Below the pieces are notes generated by a model, which was not told the origin of the DNA, made no database searches, and saw nothing but the letters and a program-made list of their open reading frames with translations. A DNA stretch of 64,000 bases, from the NCBI RefSeq assembly GCF_900103735.1, contig NZ_FMXE01000027.1:1-64000 (forward strand), read 5' to 3'. Origin of the DNA: Algoriphagus alkaliphilus. Its GTDB lineage: Bacteria > Bacteroidota > Bacteroidia > Cytophagales > Cyclobacteriaceae. The position numbers and the translations under genes were made by a program. How positions within the stretch are numbered: the stretch's first letter is position 1; the number at the start of each line of letters is the position of its first letter. Below, piece by piece: positions 53,505 through 63,405 of the stretch.

Positions 53505-54107
53505 ATGAATTTATTTCCCAAAGCCCTGATTGTTTCGGTTTTCGCTGTGACAGTTTGGGCTTGCTCCGATTCTAAAAAGAATCCAGCCGACAGTTATTTT
53601 GAAAAGGGGCAGTATGAACGTGCGGTTCAGACTTACACGGATAATCTTAAGTTAAAGCCTACCGATGTGACCATGTTGTATAACAGAGGGAGGACCTATC
53701 AGGAAATGGGAGATTATAATAAAGCCAGAATTGACTTTGAGTCAGCTCTGGCTTATGATCCAAATAACTTTCAGGTTCTTCTTAGCTTATCAGCTGTTCA
53801 GTTGCAAGATAAGAAATATGCCAGTGCATTACTCTATGCAACAAAGGCGGAGGCTATTCCCGGGGCCCCGGCCATGGCCTCATTTTTAAAGGGCAGAGCA
53901 TTGCATCAATTGGGATTACCTGAAGATGCATTGAAGGCTTATGGAAATGCCATTCAGATTGATAAGGATTTTGGTCAAGCCTATCTTAACAGGGGAATAT
54001 TAAAAGTGGCTTTGGACAGAAAAAAACAAGCATGTGAAGATTTTAAGCTTGCATCAGTTTTAGAATATCCAGGTGCTGATGATTTGTTCAATAAGTATTG
54101 CAAATGA
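53505..54107 (+). CDS. TPR-repeat lipoprotein
   Basis: 200 residues. A lipoprotein-like signal (ALIVSVFAVTVWAC; Cys20) is followed by four to five tetratricopeptide repeats (DSYFEKGQYERAVQTYTDNL, MLYNRGRTYQEMGDYNKARIDFESALAYDP, and so on), so it is probably an envelope-anchored scaffold. No enzymatic motif. It begins ten bases after dapD and is likely co-transcribed with it. A terminator follows between it and the convergent gene. Confidence 0.85.
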   Translation: MNLFPKALIVSVFAVTVWACSDSKKNPADSYFEKGQYERAVQTYTDNLKLKPTDVTMLYNRGRTYQEMGDYNKARIDFESALAYDPNNFQVLLSLSAVQLQDKKYASALLYATKAEAIPGAPAMASFLKGRALHQLGLPEDALKAYGNAIQIDKDFGQAYLNRGILKVALDRKKQACEDFKLASVLEYPGADDLFNKYCK

Positions 54108-54114
54108 TTTTGAA

Positions 54115-54140
54115 TCCCACCTTAGGTGGAATTTTTACTT
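54115..54140. terminator. Bidirectional terminator between the TPR and zinc-ribbon genes
   Basis: CCACC and GGTGG pair around TTA, flanked by A/T-rich sequence with a T-run (ATTTTTACTTTTTT) on the plus side. Confidence 0.6.
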
Positions 54141-54851
54141 TTTTGGATCCGTATCATGATCATGGTCCTCGTGATCGCAAATATGATCGGAGGTTATTTT
54201 TCCGGCACCTGAGCAGGTTTTACAATCACTCACTTCTTTTCCGGATCCTTCACATTCAGGACAGGTCAAGCGACCTTTGCCGGAGCAGCGCTCACATTCA
54301 AAAAACTCCACGATGTTGAAAATATTTACTTTTTTGATCAAACCTGAGGCAGCACAACGGCTGCAGCCGACGATTCCTTTTGATTTGCAATAAGTGCAGG
54401 TTTGCTCGATTTGCCTGGATCCGTCGCAAGTAAAACAGGTCTCAAATCGGTACCCTCTCCGATCACAGAGATTGCATGCCTCAATTGCCGAGATATGTAT
54501 TTTAAGCTTTTCCTGAAGCTCTTTTGCTCCTTGGTAGTTTTCACCTTTGAATCCTGTTAACTCAAGATATTTTTTCAGGAAGTTGGAACTGTTGTCAAAT
54601 TGGCCAAGATTATAAAGTGTCTCTGAAAAATAATAAGGCATCTCATCCGGAAGTGGAAGTCCCGAATCAATCAGGTTTCTAAAAATAGAATTGGCAGTTT
54701 GGTAATCGTTTCTCTCTATTGCGGCCAAAGCACCTTTCATCCAGCGGTCAGTTTGACCAAGATTCGGTCCGGCTTGGGCAATGACATCTAGGGAAGACAT
54801 TGTCAATAATGTGACGAGAAGGATTCGGGAAATCAACGTATATAATTTCAA
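54135..54851 (-). CDS. Exported TPR-like protein with DnaJ-type zinc-ribbon repeats
   Basis: 238 residues. A signal peptide (ending near VIAQA, residue 27) is followed by a helical TPR-like region (about 35-120) and a Cys-rich tail with at least seven CxxC pairs (CNLCDRRG, CFTCDGS, CTYCKSKG, CSRCAASG, CERCSGKG, CPECEGSG, CKTCSGAG), the CxxCxGxG repeats of the DnaJ zinc-binding domain. No J domain is present. It ends in a His/Asp-rich stretch (CDHEDHDHD) that may bind metal. A role in envelope protein folding or metal binding is possible; none is known. Confidence 0.82.
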   Translation of the reverse strand: MKLYTLISRILLVTLLTMSSLDVIAQAGPNLGQTDRWMKGALAAIERNDYQTANSIFRNLIDSGLPLPDEMPYYFSETLYNLGQFDNSSNFLKKYLELTGFKGENYQGAKELQEKLKIHISAIEACNLCDRRGYRFETCFTCDGSRQIEQTCTYCKSKGIVGCSRCAASGLIKKVNIFNIVEFFECERCSGKGRLTCPECEGSGKEVSDCKTCSGAGKITSDHICDHEDHDHDTDPKK

Positions 54852-55116
54852 GATTTCAGATTTGTAATGTTTTGCAAGTAAAGAACACTTTCTATTAAGC
54901 CAAAGTTAAAAATTGCAAGCGGATCAATAAGAAAAATTACTGTAGGTTTTGAGACCTTTTAGAGGAATTTCGGCATTTTCCAAATGGTAAGACTTTATCA
55001 GCTAGGCAGAATCACTTGATCCTATTATCACACATTGAGTCTGACGGAATCTTTCATTCAGGAAACCTTGAGGCGACTCATGGTTTTTTTGTAGTTTGGA
55101 ATTCAAAATTTTTCCC

Positions 55117-56652
55117 ATGAGCAAAATTGATCAGTTTAAAACACTCCTGACTGAGGGTCAGGTTTTTAAAAAAGATTTCATCGTTCTCGGCACAGGGATC
55201 TTGGATGGAGAAGCGGTAACCAACACGCACATAAAAATACCCCTGAAGACTCTAAATAGGCATGGACTTATCGCAGGCGCTACCGGAACGGGAAAAACGA
55301 AAACCCTTCAGGTAATAGCCGAACAGTTATCATTAAAAGGAATTCCTTCCGTATTGATGGACTTAAAAGGAGATCTCTCAGGACTTGCTATGGCAGGTGA
55401 ATCCTCTGATTTTATTCTAAAAAGATCTGCTACGATAGGAGTTGCATATTCACCTCAGGGGCTTCCCGTAGAACTCATGACGATTTCCAACGAAAAGGGT
55501 GTTAGACTTAGGGCCACTGTTTCGGAATTTGGGCCTGTTTTAATTTCCCAGATTATGGAATTGAATGATACACAGCGGGGGGTTGTCGCTTTGGTATTCA
55601 GATATTGTGATCTGCATCATTTTCCTCTGCTGGACTTGAAGGACTTCAAGCGTGTGCTTCAGTTTGTTTCCAATGAAGGCAAAGAAGCGATTACAAAAGA
55701 ATTCGGACAGGTATCCGCAGCTTCGGTCAACACGATTATGCGGAAAATCATCGAATTGGAACAGCAGGGTGCAGATCGGTTTTTTGGTGAGCGCTCTTTT
55801 GAGGTAAATGATTTTGTGAGAACAAAAGATGGTAAAGGTGTCATTTCCATCATTCGCTTAACTGACATTCAAAGTAGGCCAAAGCTGTTTTCAACCTTTA
55901 TGCTGAGCTTGCTTTCTGAAATCTATGAGACTTTTCCGGAACAGGGAGACACTGATCAACCAAAGTTGTGCTTGTTCATTGATGAAGCTCATTTGGTTTT
56001 TTCCAGTGCATCCAAGGATCTTTTGGACAAAATTGAAACCATCATAAAATTAATCCGGTCTAAAGGTGTTGGTGTCTTTTTCTGTACCCAGACTCCAACG
56101 GACGTCCCCGATAACGTCTTGGGTCAGTTGGGATTGAAAGTCCAGCATGCCCTTCGGGCTTTTACAGCCAAAGACCGCAGGGCTATCACTAAAACGGCAG
56201 AAAATTATCCCGATTCCCATTTTTATAAAACTTCGGAAGTCTTGACTTCCATGGGGATTGGGGAGGCTTTGGTTACAGCACTCAATGAGAAAGGGATACC
56301 AACACCCCTAGCGCACACCTTGGTACGGGCTCCGATTACCCGAATGGATATTTTGGAGGATTCGGAGATTCGCGATTTAGTCTCCAAGTCCCAATTGGCG
56401 GGTAAATACAATCAGGAAATCGACCACGACAGTGCATTTGAGATTTTGGAGCGAAAAATGGAACAAGTCCAACGAGATCAGGATAAAGCTACACTTCCCG
56501 GTTCTCCTCCAAGAAGCGGATCTAGGACTAAGCAAGATGAATCTTTGCTCGGTGAGCTTAGTAAAAACACGATGGTGAGGCAAATGGGAAGAACCCTGTT
56601 TCGTGAATTAGCCAGAGGAATTTTGGGATCATTTACCGGTAAAAGAAGATAG
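55117..56652 (+). CDS. HerA-like ATPase (DUF853 family)
   Basis: A 511-residue AAA+ ATPase of the helicase-HerA-like DUF853 group. Walker A is AGATGTGKTKTLQVI (about 50-64) and Walker B LCLFIDEAHLVF (about 284-295); further motifs include STFMLSLLSEIYE and QTPTDVPDNVLGQLG. Relatives are thought to act as DNA translocases, with no settled function. The start is ATG 55117 (MSKIDQFKTLL); the TTG 21 bases upstream adds residues unlike the family. It lies alone, 35 bases ahead of the flavoprotein gene. Confidence 0.9.
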   Translation: MSKIDQFKTLLTEGQVFKKDFIVLGTGILDGEAVTNTHIKIPLKTLNRHGLIAGATGTGKTKTLQVIAEQLSLKGIPSVLMDLKGDLSGLAMAGESSDFILKRSATIGVAYSPQGLPVELMTISNEKGVRLRATVSEFGPVLISQIMELNDTQRGVVALVFRYCDLHHFPLLDLKDFKRVLQFVSNEGKEAITKEFGQVSAASVNTIMRKIIELEQQGADRFFGERSFEVNDFVRTKDGKGVISIIRLTDIQSRPKLFSTFMLSLLSEIYETFPEQGDTDQPKLCLFIDEAHLVFSSASKDLLDKIETIIKLIRSKGVGVFFCTQTPTDVPDNVLGQLGLKVQHALRAFTAKDRRAITKTAENYPDSHFYKTSEVLTSMGIGEALVTALNEKGIPTPLAHTLVRAPITRMDILEDSEIRDLVSKSQLAGKYNQEIDHDSAFEILERKMEQVQRDQDKATLPGSPPRSGSRTKQDESLLGELSKNTMVRQMGRTLFRELARGILGSFTGKRR

Positions 56653-56686
56653 ACATAACTTATTGTTATTTAATTAGATAAACCAA

Positions 56687-57889
56687 TTGAAAATCGCAGT
56701 AATAGGAGGGGGTGCGGCTGGTTTCTTTGCTGCAATCCATGCCAGTGGAATGGGGAGGGAAGTGACTATTTTCGAGAAAAGCCCCAAGCTTTTATCCAAG
56801 GTAAAGGTCTCCGGTGGTGGTAGATGCAATGTCACCCATCGGCCTATGGAGATTTCTAAATTGATAAAAAATTATCCGAGGGGAGAGAAATTTCTTAAGC
56901 GTGTCTTCAGGCACTTTTCCATTCGGGATACTATCAAATGGTTTGAGTCAAGGGGGGTTGAACTGAAAGTCGAATCGGATGGACGTATGTTTCCTGTTTC
57001 GGATACTTCTCAGTCTATTATTGATGTGCTCATGGCTGAGGCTAAAAAGTGCAAAGTCAAGATCCTGGTTTCCACTGGAATTAAAGAACTTAACCCTACT
57101 GAAAAAGGCTATGAGCTGATCACTGAGAAGGGGGTATTCCGTGCTGATGCAGTAGTAATTGCAAGCGGAGGACATCCAAAAACCGAAGGTTACAATTTTC
57201 TTAAATCATTAAATCACAGGATAAATAGCCCAATTCCCTCATTATTTACTTTCAATACTCCGGGGGAACCCATTCGAGAGTTGATGGGAGTGGCTGTACC
57301 AGATGGTTTGGTCAAAATAGAAGGGACCAAGTTGAATTATCGGGGTCCGGTATTGATTACACATTGGGGTGTCAGCGGGCCTGCAGTGCTGAAACTTTCC
57401 GCTTTCGGTGCAGAATGGCTTCATGATCATCAGTACCAAGCTCGGGCGATTATCAATTGGAATGCGAGTTTTGGTGAAAATGATTACCAAATACAGCTAC
57501 TTAACTATGGCAAAGATCATCCTAATCGAAAAGTAATTACACATCCCTTATTTGACATCCCGTCACGGCTCTGGGAGCATTTTTGCTTCAAAGCTGAGAT
57601 CGACTCAACCCAACTTTATGGAAATTTGCCGAAAAAGCAATTAAACAGAATGGTACAGAACCTTTTTTGCTATATTTTGGAAGTAAATGGAAAAACAACA
57701 TTCAAAGAGGAATTTGTCACCGCAGGTGGAATCCAATTGAGTGAGGTCGATCCGGAAAGTTTACAAAGTCTTTATCACCCAAACCTATACTTTTCCGGCG
57801 AAGTCTTAAACATTGACGGTATTACAGGGGGCTTTAATTTTCAAGCCGCTTGGTCTACAGGATATTTAGCCGGAAAGTCTATTAAATAA
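56687..57889 (+). CDS. NAD(P)/FAD-dependent oxidoreductase (HI0933/BaiN family)
   Basis: A 400-residue flavoprotein of the HI0933 family. The FAD-binding MKIAVIGGGAAGFFAAIHA opens the protein, KVSGGGRCNVTH (about 43-54) is the family mark, and ITGGFNFQAAWSTGYLAG near the end is the closing FAD segment. The substrate is unknown. The start is TTG 56687, the only one that keeps the complete Rossmann loop; such starts are used in this group. It ends seven bases before the Hpt-like gene. Confidence 0.92.
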   Translation: MKIAVIGGGAAGFFAAIHASGMGREVTIFEKSPKLLSKVKVSGGGRCNVTHRPMEISKLIKNYPRGEKFLKRVFRHFSIRDTIKWFESRGVELKVESDGRMFPVSDTSQSIIDVLMAEAKKCKVKILVSTGIKELNPTEKGYELITEKGVFRADAVVIASGGHPKTEGYNFLKSLNHRINSPIPSLFTFNTPGEPIRELMGVAVPDGLVKIEGTKLNYRGPVLITHWGVSGPAVLKLSAFGAEWLHDHQYQARAIINWNASFGENDYQIQLLNYGKDHPNRKVITHPLFDIPSRLWEHFCFKAEIDSTQLYGNLPKKQLNRMVQNLFCYILEVNGKTTFKEEFVTAGGIQLSEVDPESLQSLYHPNLYFSGEVLNIDGITGGFNFQAAWSTGYLAGKSIK

Positions 57890-57896
57890 CAGATTT

Positions 57897-58241
57897 ATGA
57901 ATAGTTACTACCCGGAATTAAATCAGCGAATTCTGGAAATGGCTGAAGGAGACGAGGAATTTAGAATGGAACTGACTTCTGCGATATACAATGGACTGAT
58001 TGAATTACAATCCAAATATGCAGAAGGTCTTAAAGAGAAAGATGAGGTAATTATCCAGCAAATCCGTCACAAAATTAAACCTACACTAATGATGTTTGAG
58101 TTTTCGGGCTTAGCAGAAGCATTAAATGAGGGAAAAGTTATTTTAGAATCACAGGGTTTTGGATTTCAATTTGAACAGCATTTTCAGAAATTTTTACACC
58201 AAGTTGAATTGGCTATATCAGAAGTGGATCGCCTGAAATAA
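57897..58241 (+). CDS. Small Hpt-like phosphotransfer protein
   Basis: 114 residues, helical. IIQQIRHKIKPTLMMFEFSGLAEAL (about 52-76) matches the His-phosphotransfer motif of Hpt domains, with His58 followed by the usual Lys-Pro-Thr. No partner kinase or response regulator is nearby. It follows the flavoprotein gene by seven bases and ends at a terminator. Hpt assignment is by motif and length, so moderate confidence. Confidence 0.65.
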   Translation: MNSYYPELNQRILEMAEGDEEFRMELTSAIYNGLIELQSKYAEGLKEKDEVIIQQIRHKIKPTLMMFEFSGLAEALNEGKVILESQGFGFQFEQHFQKFLHQVELAISEVDRLK

Positions 58242-58244
58242 TAA

Positions 58245-58280
58245 AAAAGGAGCTTGCACATGCAGCTCCGATTTTGTTTT
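58245..58280 (+). terminator. Terminator after the Hpt-like gene
   Basis: GGAGCT and AGCTCC pair (58249-58269) around TGCACATGC, followed by ATTTTGTTTT. Confidence 0.8.
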
Positions 58281-58381
58281 AGACCCGATGATTGAATTTT
58301 ATTAGTCAAAGGTAAAGTTTGTTTGACGGTGTTGAATTTCCGGTAAATAAACTTCATGTGAAGATTTAAATTTTTGAATTA

Positions 58382-59341
58382 ATGCCAATTATACCAAGTA
58401 CTTATCATAATCCCCCAAGGCATTTGTTTAATGGGCATTTGGAAACCATTGTACCAAGTTTGCTTCGAAAAATATTGGGTGTCAACTATGTGCGAGAGAA
58501 AATCAACACGCCGGACAATGACTTTTTGAATTTGGATTGGTCAAAAGTAGGCGGAAGTAAACTCCTGATTATTTCCCACGGATTGGAAGGAGATTCAAGG
58601 AGGCATTACGCTATGGGTTTGGTGAAGCTTTTCAATCAAAATAAGATCGATGTATTGATTTGGAACAATCGAAGCTGTGGGGGAGAAATGAACCTCAGGC
58701 CGATTCTTTATCATCATGGTGCCAGCTATGATCTGAATACAGTCATTGAGCATGTCATTTCAACACATTCCTACCGTGAAATTTTCCTTGTCGGAATAAG
58801 TATGGGTGGAGCACAAACGCTCAAATATTTAGGTGAAAAAGGAGACGATTTGCCTAAAGTCATCCAAAGAGCAGCCGTGTATTCAACACCCTGTAACCTT
58901 CCATCGAGTGCTGCTACCCTCAAGCTTCGAAGGAATCTGTTTTACAGAAATCGGTTTTTGGGCAAACTCAAGAAAAAAATTGAGGCAAAAGCTATGCAGT
59001 TTCCTGATTTGATTGATCTGGACTTGTTGCACAAAGTGAAGGATTTTGATTCGTTTGACACTCATTTCACCGCCAAATTACATGGATTTAAAGATTCAGC
59101 AGACTTCTACCAAGCTGTCAGCGCAGATAATTGGATGGCACATATTGGTATTCCAACCCTGATTATCAATGCGCTCAATGATCCTCTGCTTGGACCGGAA
59201 TGCTATCCTGTAAAACTCGCTGAATCAAAGTCAGAAATCATTCTGGAAATGCCAAAAAGGGGAGGACATACTGGTTTTATGGTCTCAGGGCAAGAGTTTA
59301 CCTGGGCGGAATATCGATTTTTGGATTTTCTAATTTGGTAA
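58382..59341 (+). CDS. YheT-family alpha/beta hydrolase
   Basis: A 319-residue alpha/beta-hydrolase. FNGHLETIVPSLLRK near the start is typical of YheT/ABHD1-3-like proteins; the nucleophile elbow GISMGGAQT (Ser about 140) and the late acid and base in NALNDPLLG and GGHTGFM form the triad. Substrate not known; esters or lipids are likely. It is monocistronic and convergent with lhgO. Confidence 0.9.
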   Translation: MPIIPSTYHNPPRHLFNGHLETIVPSLLRKILGVNYVREKINTPDNDFLNLDWSKVGGSKLLIISHGLEGDSRRHYAMGLVKLFNQNKIDVLIWNNRSCGGEMNLRPILYHHGASYDLNTVIEHVISTHSYREIFLVGISMGGAQTLKYLGEKGDDLPKVIQRAAVYSTPCNLPSSAATLKLRRNLFYRNRFLGKLKKKIEAKAMQFPDLIDLDLLHKVKDFDSFDTHFTAKLHGFKDSADFYQAVSADNWMAHIGIPTLIINALNDPLLGPECYPVKLAESKSEIILEMPKRGGHTGFMVSGQEFTWAEYRFLDFLIW

Positions 59342-59348
59342 TAATGAA

Positions 59349-59378
59349 CTTTTCCAAAGTTTTGAAACTTTGGAAAAG
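59349..59378. terminator. Long inverted repeat between convergent genes, likely bidirectional terminator
   Basis: CTTTTCCAAAGTTT and AAACTTTGGAAAAG are perfectly complementary with two bases between, giving a long hairpin just after the hydrolase stop and before the lhgO stop. T-runs are short. Confidence 0.6.
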
Positions 59379-59391
59379 CTGAATTCCAGAC

Positions 59392-60594
59392 TTAAATAAA
59401 TCGTTTCAATGCCATTTCAGCAACTGTGCCGCCAATCGATAGCGAACTTGTCGCCGCAGGAGAGGGTGCATTTAAGACGTTAATTGAATGGCTTGATTCT
59501 CTGATTGCAAAATCATCCAACAAACCGCCCGTTCGATCACAAGCCTGTGCCCGGACTCCGGCTCCGCCCTCGACCAGATCACTTTCCTGTATTTCAGGAA
59601 TCAATTCTTGAAGCGCTTTGGTGAATGCGGCTTTTGAAAAGGAACGGTAAATCTCTCCAAATCCGGTTTTCCAATACTTTGCTGCCACTTTTTGGAATCC
59701 CGGCCATGCTAAGGTTTCGGCTAATTCCCCCAAATTGATCTGTGATTTCTTGTATCCTTCTCTTTTAAAAGCCAAAACTGCATTGGGACCAGCCTCTACG
59801 CCACCTTTCATCATTCGGGTAAAGTGGACACCAAGGAACGGGAAATTGGGATCCGGAACAGGATAAATCAGATTTTTGACCAAGTATTCCTTTTCTTTTT
59901 TAAGCTTAAAGTATTCACCCCGAAAAGGAATGATTTTCACATCGTTAAAAGAAGGATCATTCATCTGGGCGACTTTGTCGGAATAAAGTCCTGCGCAATT
60001 GATTACCAGTTTTGCTTCAAAAGTTTTATTTGCCGTTTCAATGAAATTGATTCCATTCTTTTGGTTGATTTTAAGTGCTTTATGGTTTAAAAATATTTCC
60101 CCTCCAGCTTGTATTATTTTTCTTCCGTAGGCCAAAGCCACTTTAAAATAATCCACTATCCCTGTCTGGGGAATATGGATAGCAGCAACACCCGCGCAAT
60201 GCGGTTCGTATTCTTTCAGCTCTTCCAACGTGATGTAGCGCGTGCCCTCGAGTCCATTTTGAATACCACGTTCCCAAAGTGTTTTGAGCAATGGTTTCTG
60301 CTCTTCTTTTGTGGCCACTACCACCTTTCCGGTGATTTCAAAAGGAATTTTTTCTTCTGTGCAAAATTGTATCAACTCATGATACCCGTTAATGCAGTTG
60401 GTGGCCTTCAGTGAACCGGGTTTATAATAAAGCCCTGAATGGATTACGCCAGAATTATTGGCTGTTTGATGTTTGGCAAGTTGATCTTCTTTCTCCAGAA
60501 TGGCTATTTTAAGGTCTGGACGGCCTTTTTGGATTTTCAATCCTGTTGCCAAGCCCACAATTCCGCCGCCCACTATTACTACATCGTATGTCAT
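59392..60594 (-). CDS. lhgO: L-2-hydroxyglutarate oxidase
   Basis: FAD-dependent DAO-family enzyme oxidising L-2-hydroxyglutarate to 2-oxoglutarate, about 400 residues as usual for LhgO. The start is ATG 60594, which begins MTYDVVIVGGGIVGLATGL; an upstream reading adds 16 residues before the FAD motif. Family marks include HQTANNSGVIHSGLYYKPGSLKA (about 39-61) and HFTRMMKGGVEAGPNAV. It converts a by-product of central metabolism; no pathway neighbours are seen. Confidence 0.94.
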   Translation of the reverse strand: MTYDVVIVGGGIVGLATGLKIQKGRPDLKIAILEKEDQLAKHQTANNSGVIHSGLYYKPGSLKATNCINGYHELIQFCTEEKIPFEITGKVVVATKEEQKPLLKTLWERGIQNGLEGTRYITLEELKEYEPHCAGVAAIHIPQTGIVDYFKVALAYGRKIIQAGGEIFLNHKALKINQKNGINFIETANKTFEAKLVINCAGLYSDKVAQMNDPSFNDVKIIPFRGEYFKLKKEKEYLVKNLIYPVPDPNFPFLGVHFTRMMKGGVEAGPNAVLAFKREGYKKSQINLGELAETLAWPGFQKVAAKYWKTGFGEIYRSFSKAAFTKALQELIPEIQESDLVEGGAGVRAQACDRTGGLLDDFAIRESSHSINVLNAPSPAATSSLSIGGTVAEMALKRFI

Positions 60595-60760
60595 CACTGA
60601 ATCTATTTGATCCCAAATATACAAGTCGAAATTTGAATCCAAGCAGGTTTTGCAGTTCGGAAAAAAACAGAGATTTGGAAATTTTTGCGTTCAAATCGAA
60701 CCTTAAAAAGGCGGTTTGACTTTATCTTTCGAGACTTTTAAAATTCAGTGCGTTCACCCC

Positions 60761-63238
60761 ATGCTTCGAAACCTTCTTTTTGCTGGCTTTTTCTTGATTT
60801 CAAGTTCAGTTTTGGCGCAGTTTTCCATAAAAGGGAAAGTTACTGATGCCGAAACGGGCGACCCTATTCCCTTTGCAAATGTGATTTTGAGAGGGACGAC
60901 AGTCGGTATCACCACAGATTTTGAAGGGAATTATTTCCTACAGTCAAAAACTTTGACTGATAGCCTTGACGTCAGCTATTTGGGATATATCAAACAGTCA
61001 AAAGCATTAAGTAAATCAGCAGACCAAACGATCAATTTTCAACTTCGATCTGCCTTGTTTGATTTAGAGACATTTGTCTTTACAGCTGGGGAAAATCCTG
61101 CTTTCGAGATCATAAGACGTGCCGTAGAGCGAAGAAAAGACTTTGATAAAAGGACTCTATCGGCTTATGAAACAAGGAGCTATACCAAAATTGAGATTGA
61201 CATTGATAACCTTTCGGAGGATTTTAGGCAACGTAGGTCTGTAAAGAAGGTCACGGCAGTACTCGACAGCATCAAGCAGCTGACCGATGATGAGGGCGAA
61301 AAAATCCTTCCCGTATTTTTTTCAGAGACGGTTTCAAAATTTTATTACCGAAATAATCCTGAACTCAAAAAAGAGGTAATCGAAAAATCGAAAGTCACCG
61401 GGGTCGGCATCACGGATGGATCTACTACCTCGCAGATTACGGGATCAGTGTTTCAGGAATATAATTTTTATAAAAACTGGCTTTCCATTCTAAATAAAGA
61501 TTTTATTTCACCGATAGCTGATGGCTGGCGAACATCCTATGATTATGACCTGCTTGATTCTGTTTTGGTTGGTCGGGATACTTGCTACAAACTCCAAGTT
61601 TATCCACAAAGAGAACAGGATTTGGCGTTTTCAGGGACGATTTGGATCCAGAAAGACAATTACGCGCTCAGGCAGGTCGATTTGACAATTCCGAAAGCCG
61701 CGAATCTGAATTTCGTAGACCGGATAAAAATTCAACAGGAATTGGTAGCCAGTTCGGCTGGCCCTTTAATCCCCTCCAAAACACGGGTTCTAATTAAGAT
61801 CTCGCAGCTTAGCGATAATACAGCGGGAGTTTTGGCTAAGTTTTACACCGCAATTGACAGCATATTGGTTAATGAGCCAAAGGACACTAAATTTTTCAAC
61901 CAGGCAGTTGAGTTAAAGCCTGATTTTGGGCTTGTTGGCGCAGATTTTTGGGAGAAAAACAGACCTGATCCCCTGAGCGTGGAAGAGTTGGCCGTACTTC
62001 AAATGGTGGATACCCTGAAGAATATTCCGATTATTAGGTTTTATTCTGAAGGTCTTAAGTTTTTTGCAACAGGATATAAGGCCATGGGTAAAATTGATGT
62101 CGGGCCTTGGCCTGAATTTTTCAATTACAATAATGTGGAAGGAGTGCGCTTGGGTATGGGCTTTCGTACCAATTATAAATTCAGTAAAAAGTGGGAATTG
62201 AAAGGGTATTTAGCCAGAGGATTTAGAGATGAGGAATGGAAATATGCAAGTTCGATCACCCGTATATTAGACAGAAACCACTGGACATCCCTGCAGGCTT
62301 ATTCTTCAAGAGAAATCGATCAAGTAGGTCTGGAAATTTCTAACCTTCAAGGCAACAGCATATTTCTGGCTGCAAGCCGGTTTGGCACTTTACGAAGTCC
62401 TTACTTCAGTACGAATCACGGACTTAATATTCAACGGGAATTTTTTAAAGGATTTTTGGTAAAAGGGGGAGTGAACTTGGGTCAATTTGATCCGCTTTTT
62501 GACTTTTACTACTTGGATAAGAATACCAGGGAATTCAAATCTAACTTTTCAACTACCGAAATCCGTGCAGGAATCCGCTACGGTAGAGATGAAATCATCA
62601 TTATCAATGACAACGAGCGAGCCTCACTTGGATCGGTGAAATGGCCGATTTTTGAAATCAATTATACCCAGGGAATAAATGGGTTTGGGGGAGATTTAGA
62701 TTATCAAAAGCTAAGTTTATATGTTTATCATCGAATTAATTTGGGGCGTTTTGGGGTAGGAAGGTATGAATTGGATGCGGGGAAAATCTTTGGGGAAGTT
62801 CCCTATCCAATTCTGAAAAATCACTTGGGTAATGAAACCTTGTTTTACACAACGGCTGCATTCAATACGATGAATTTCACGGAATTCACTTCGGATAAAT
62901 ATCTCAGTATTCGATATAGACAGTCTTTTGAAGGCTTTTTACTCAACTCAATTCCTTTGATTAAAAAATTAAAGTGGCGATTTGTCGGCAATGCCAATGT
63001 GCTTTGGGGATCCGTAGAAAATTACAATGTAGCCATTGTGCCTATGGTAGATCCTGAAGGAAATCCTCGCAAAACGTTTGGGCAATTGGATTTTGGGACG
63101 CCTTACTTTGAATTGGGGTACGGCGTGGAAAATATTTTTAAATTCTTTCGGGTTGACTTTTTTCATCGGATGACTTATTTGGATAATCCGGGAGCAAAGC
63201 CGTTTCATGTGAAAGTGAGTGCACAGTTTATTTTGTGA
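60761..63238 (+). CDS. DUF5686 outer-membrane protein with CarboxypepD_reg-like domain
   Basis: 825 residues. The start ATG 60761 gives a clean signal peptide (MLRNLLFAGFFLISSSVLAQ); the TTG upstream does not. A carboxypeptidase-regulatory-like (DUF4480) beta domain follows (KVTDAETGDPIPFANVILRGTT, about 24-45 onward to 105), then the long DUF5686 region and a C-terminal beta-barrel ending FHVKVSAQFIL. Expected to sit in the outer membrane. Function unknown; the architecture is common in Bacteroidota. Confidence 0.88.
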   Translation: MLRNLLFAGFFLISSSVLAQFSIKGKVTDAETGDPIPFANVILRGTTVGITTDFEGNYFLQSKTLTDSLDVSYLGYIKQSKALSKSADQTINFQLRSALFDLETFVFTAGENPAFEIIRRAVERRKDFDKRTLSAYETRSYTKIEIDIDNLSEDFRQRRSVKKVTAVLDSIKQLTDDEGEKILPVFFSETVSKFYYRNNPELKKEVIEKSKVTGVGITDGSTTSQITGSVFQEYNFYKNWLSILNKDFISPIADGWRTSYDYDLLDSVLVGRDTCYKLQVYPQREQDLAFSGTIWIQKDNYALRQVDLTIPKAANLNFVDRIKIQQELVASSAGPLIPSKTRVLIKISQLSDNTAGVLAKFYTAIDSILVNEPKDTKFFNQAVELKPDFGLVGADFWEKNRPDPLSVEELAVLQMVDTLKNIPIIRFYSEGLKFFATGYKAMGKIDVGPWPEFFNYNNVEGVRLGMGFRTNYKFSKKWELKGYLARGFRDEEWKYASSITRILDRNHWTSLQAYSSREIDQVGLEISNLQGNSIFLAASRFGTLRSPYFSTNHGLNIQREFFKGFLVKGGVNLGQFDPLFDFYYLDKNTREFKSNFSTTEIRAGIRYGRDEIIIINDNERASLGSVKWPIFEINYTQGINGFGGDLDYQKLSLYVYHRINLGRFGVGRYELDAGKIFGEVPYPILKNHLGNETLFYTTAAFNTMNFTEFTSDKYLSIRYRQSFEGFLLNSIPLIKKLKWRFVGNANVLWGSVENYNVAIVPMVDPEGNPRKTFGQLDFGTPYFELGYGVENIFKFFRVDFFHRMTYLDNPGAKPFHVKVSAQFIL

Positions 63239-63255
63239 TTAGCGAAGAAAACTTC

Positions 63256-63279
63256 ATTTAGTTTCACTAAATATTTTTG
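63256..63279 (+). terminator. Weak AT-rich terminator after the DUF5686 gene
   Basis: ATTTAGT and ACTAAAT pair around TTC, followed by ATTTTTG. Confidence 0.45.
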
Positions 63280-63405
63280 CTAAAAAAAAAAACTTTAATT
63301 TAATGGGAAAATAATCTAATTAAGGTTTCGTTGACTTAGGATTAAACATAGATTATCAATTTTTGAAGGTCAAATAAATCAGAGCTACTTTAAAACAATT
63401 TTGCT

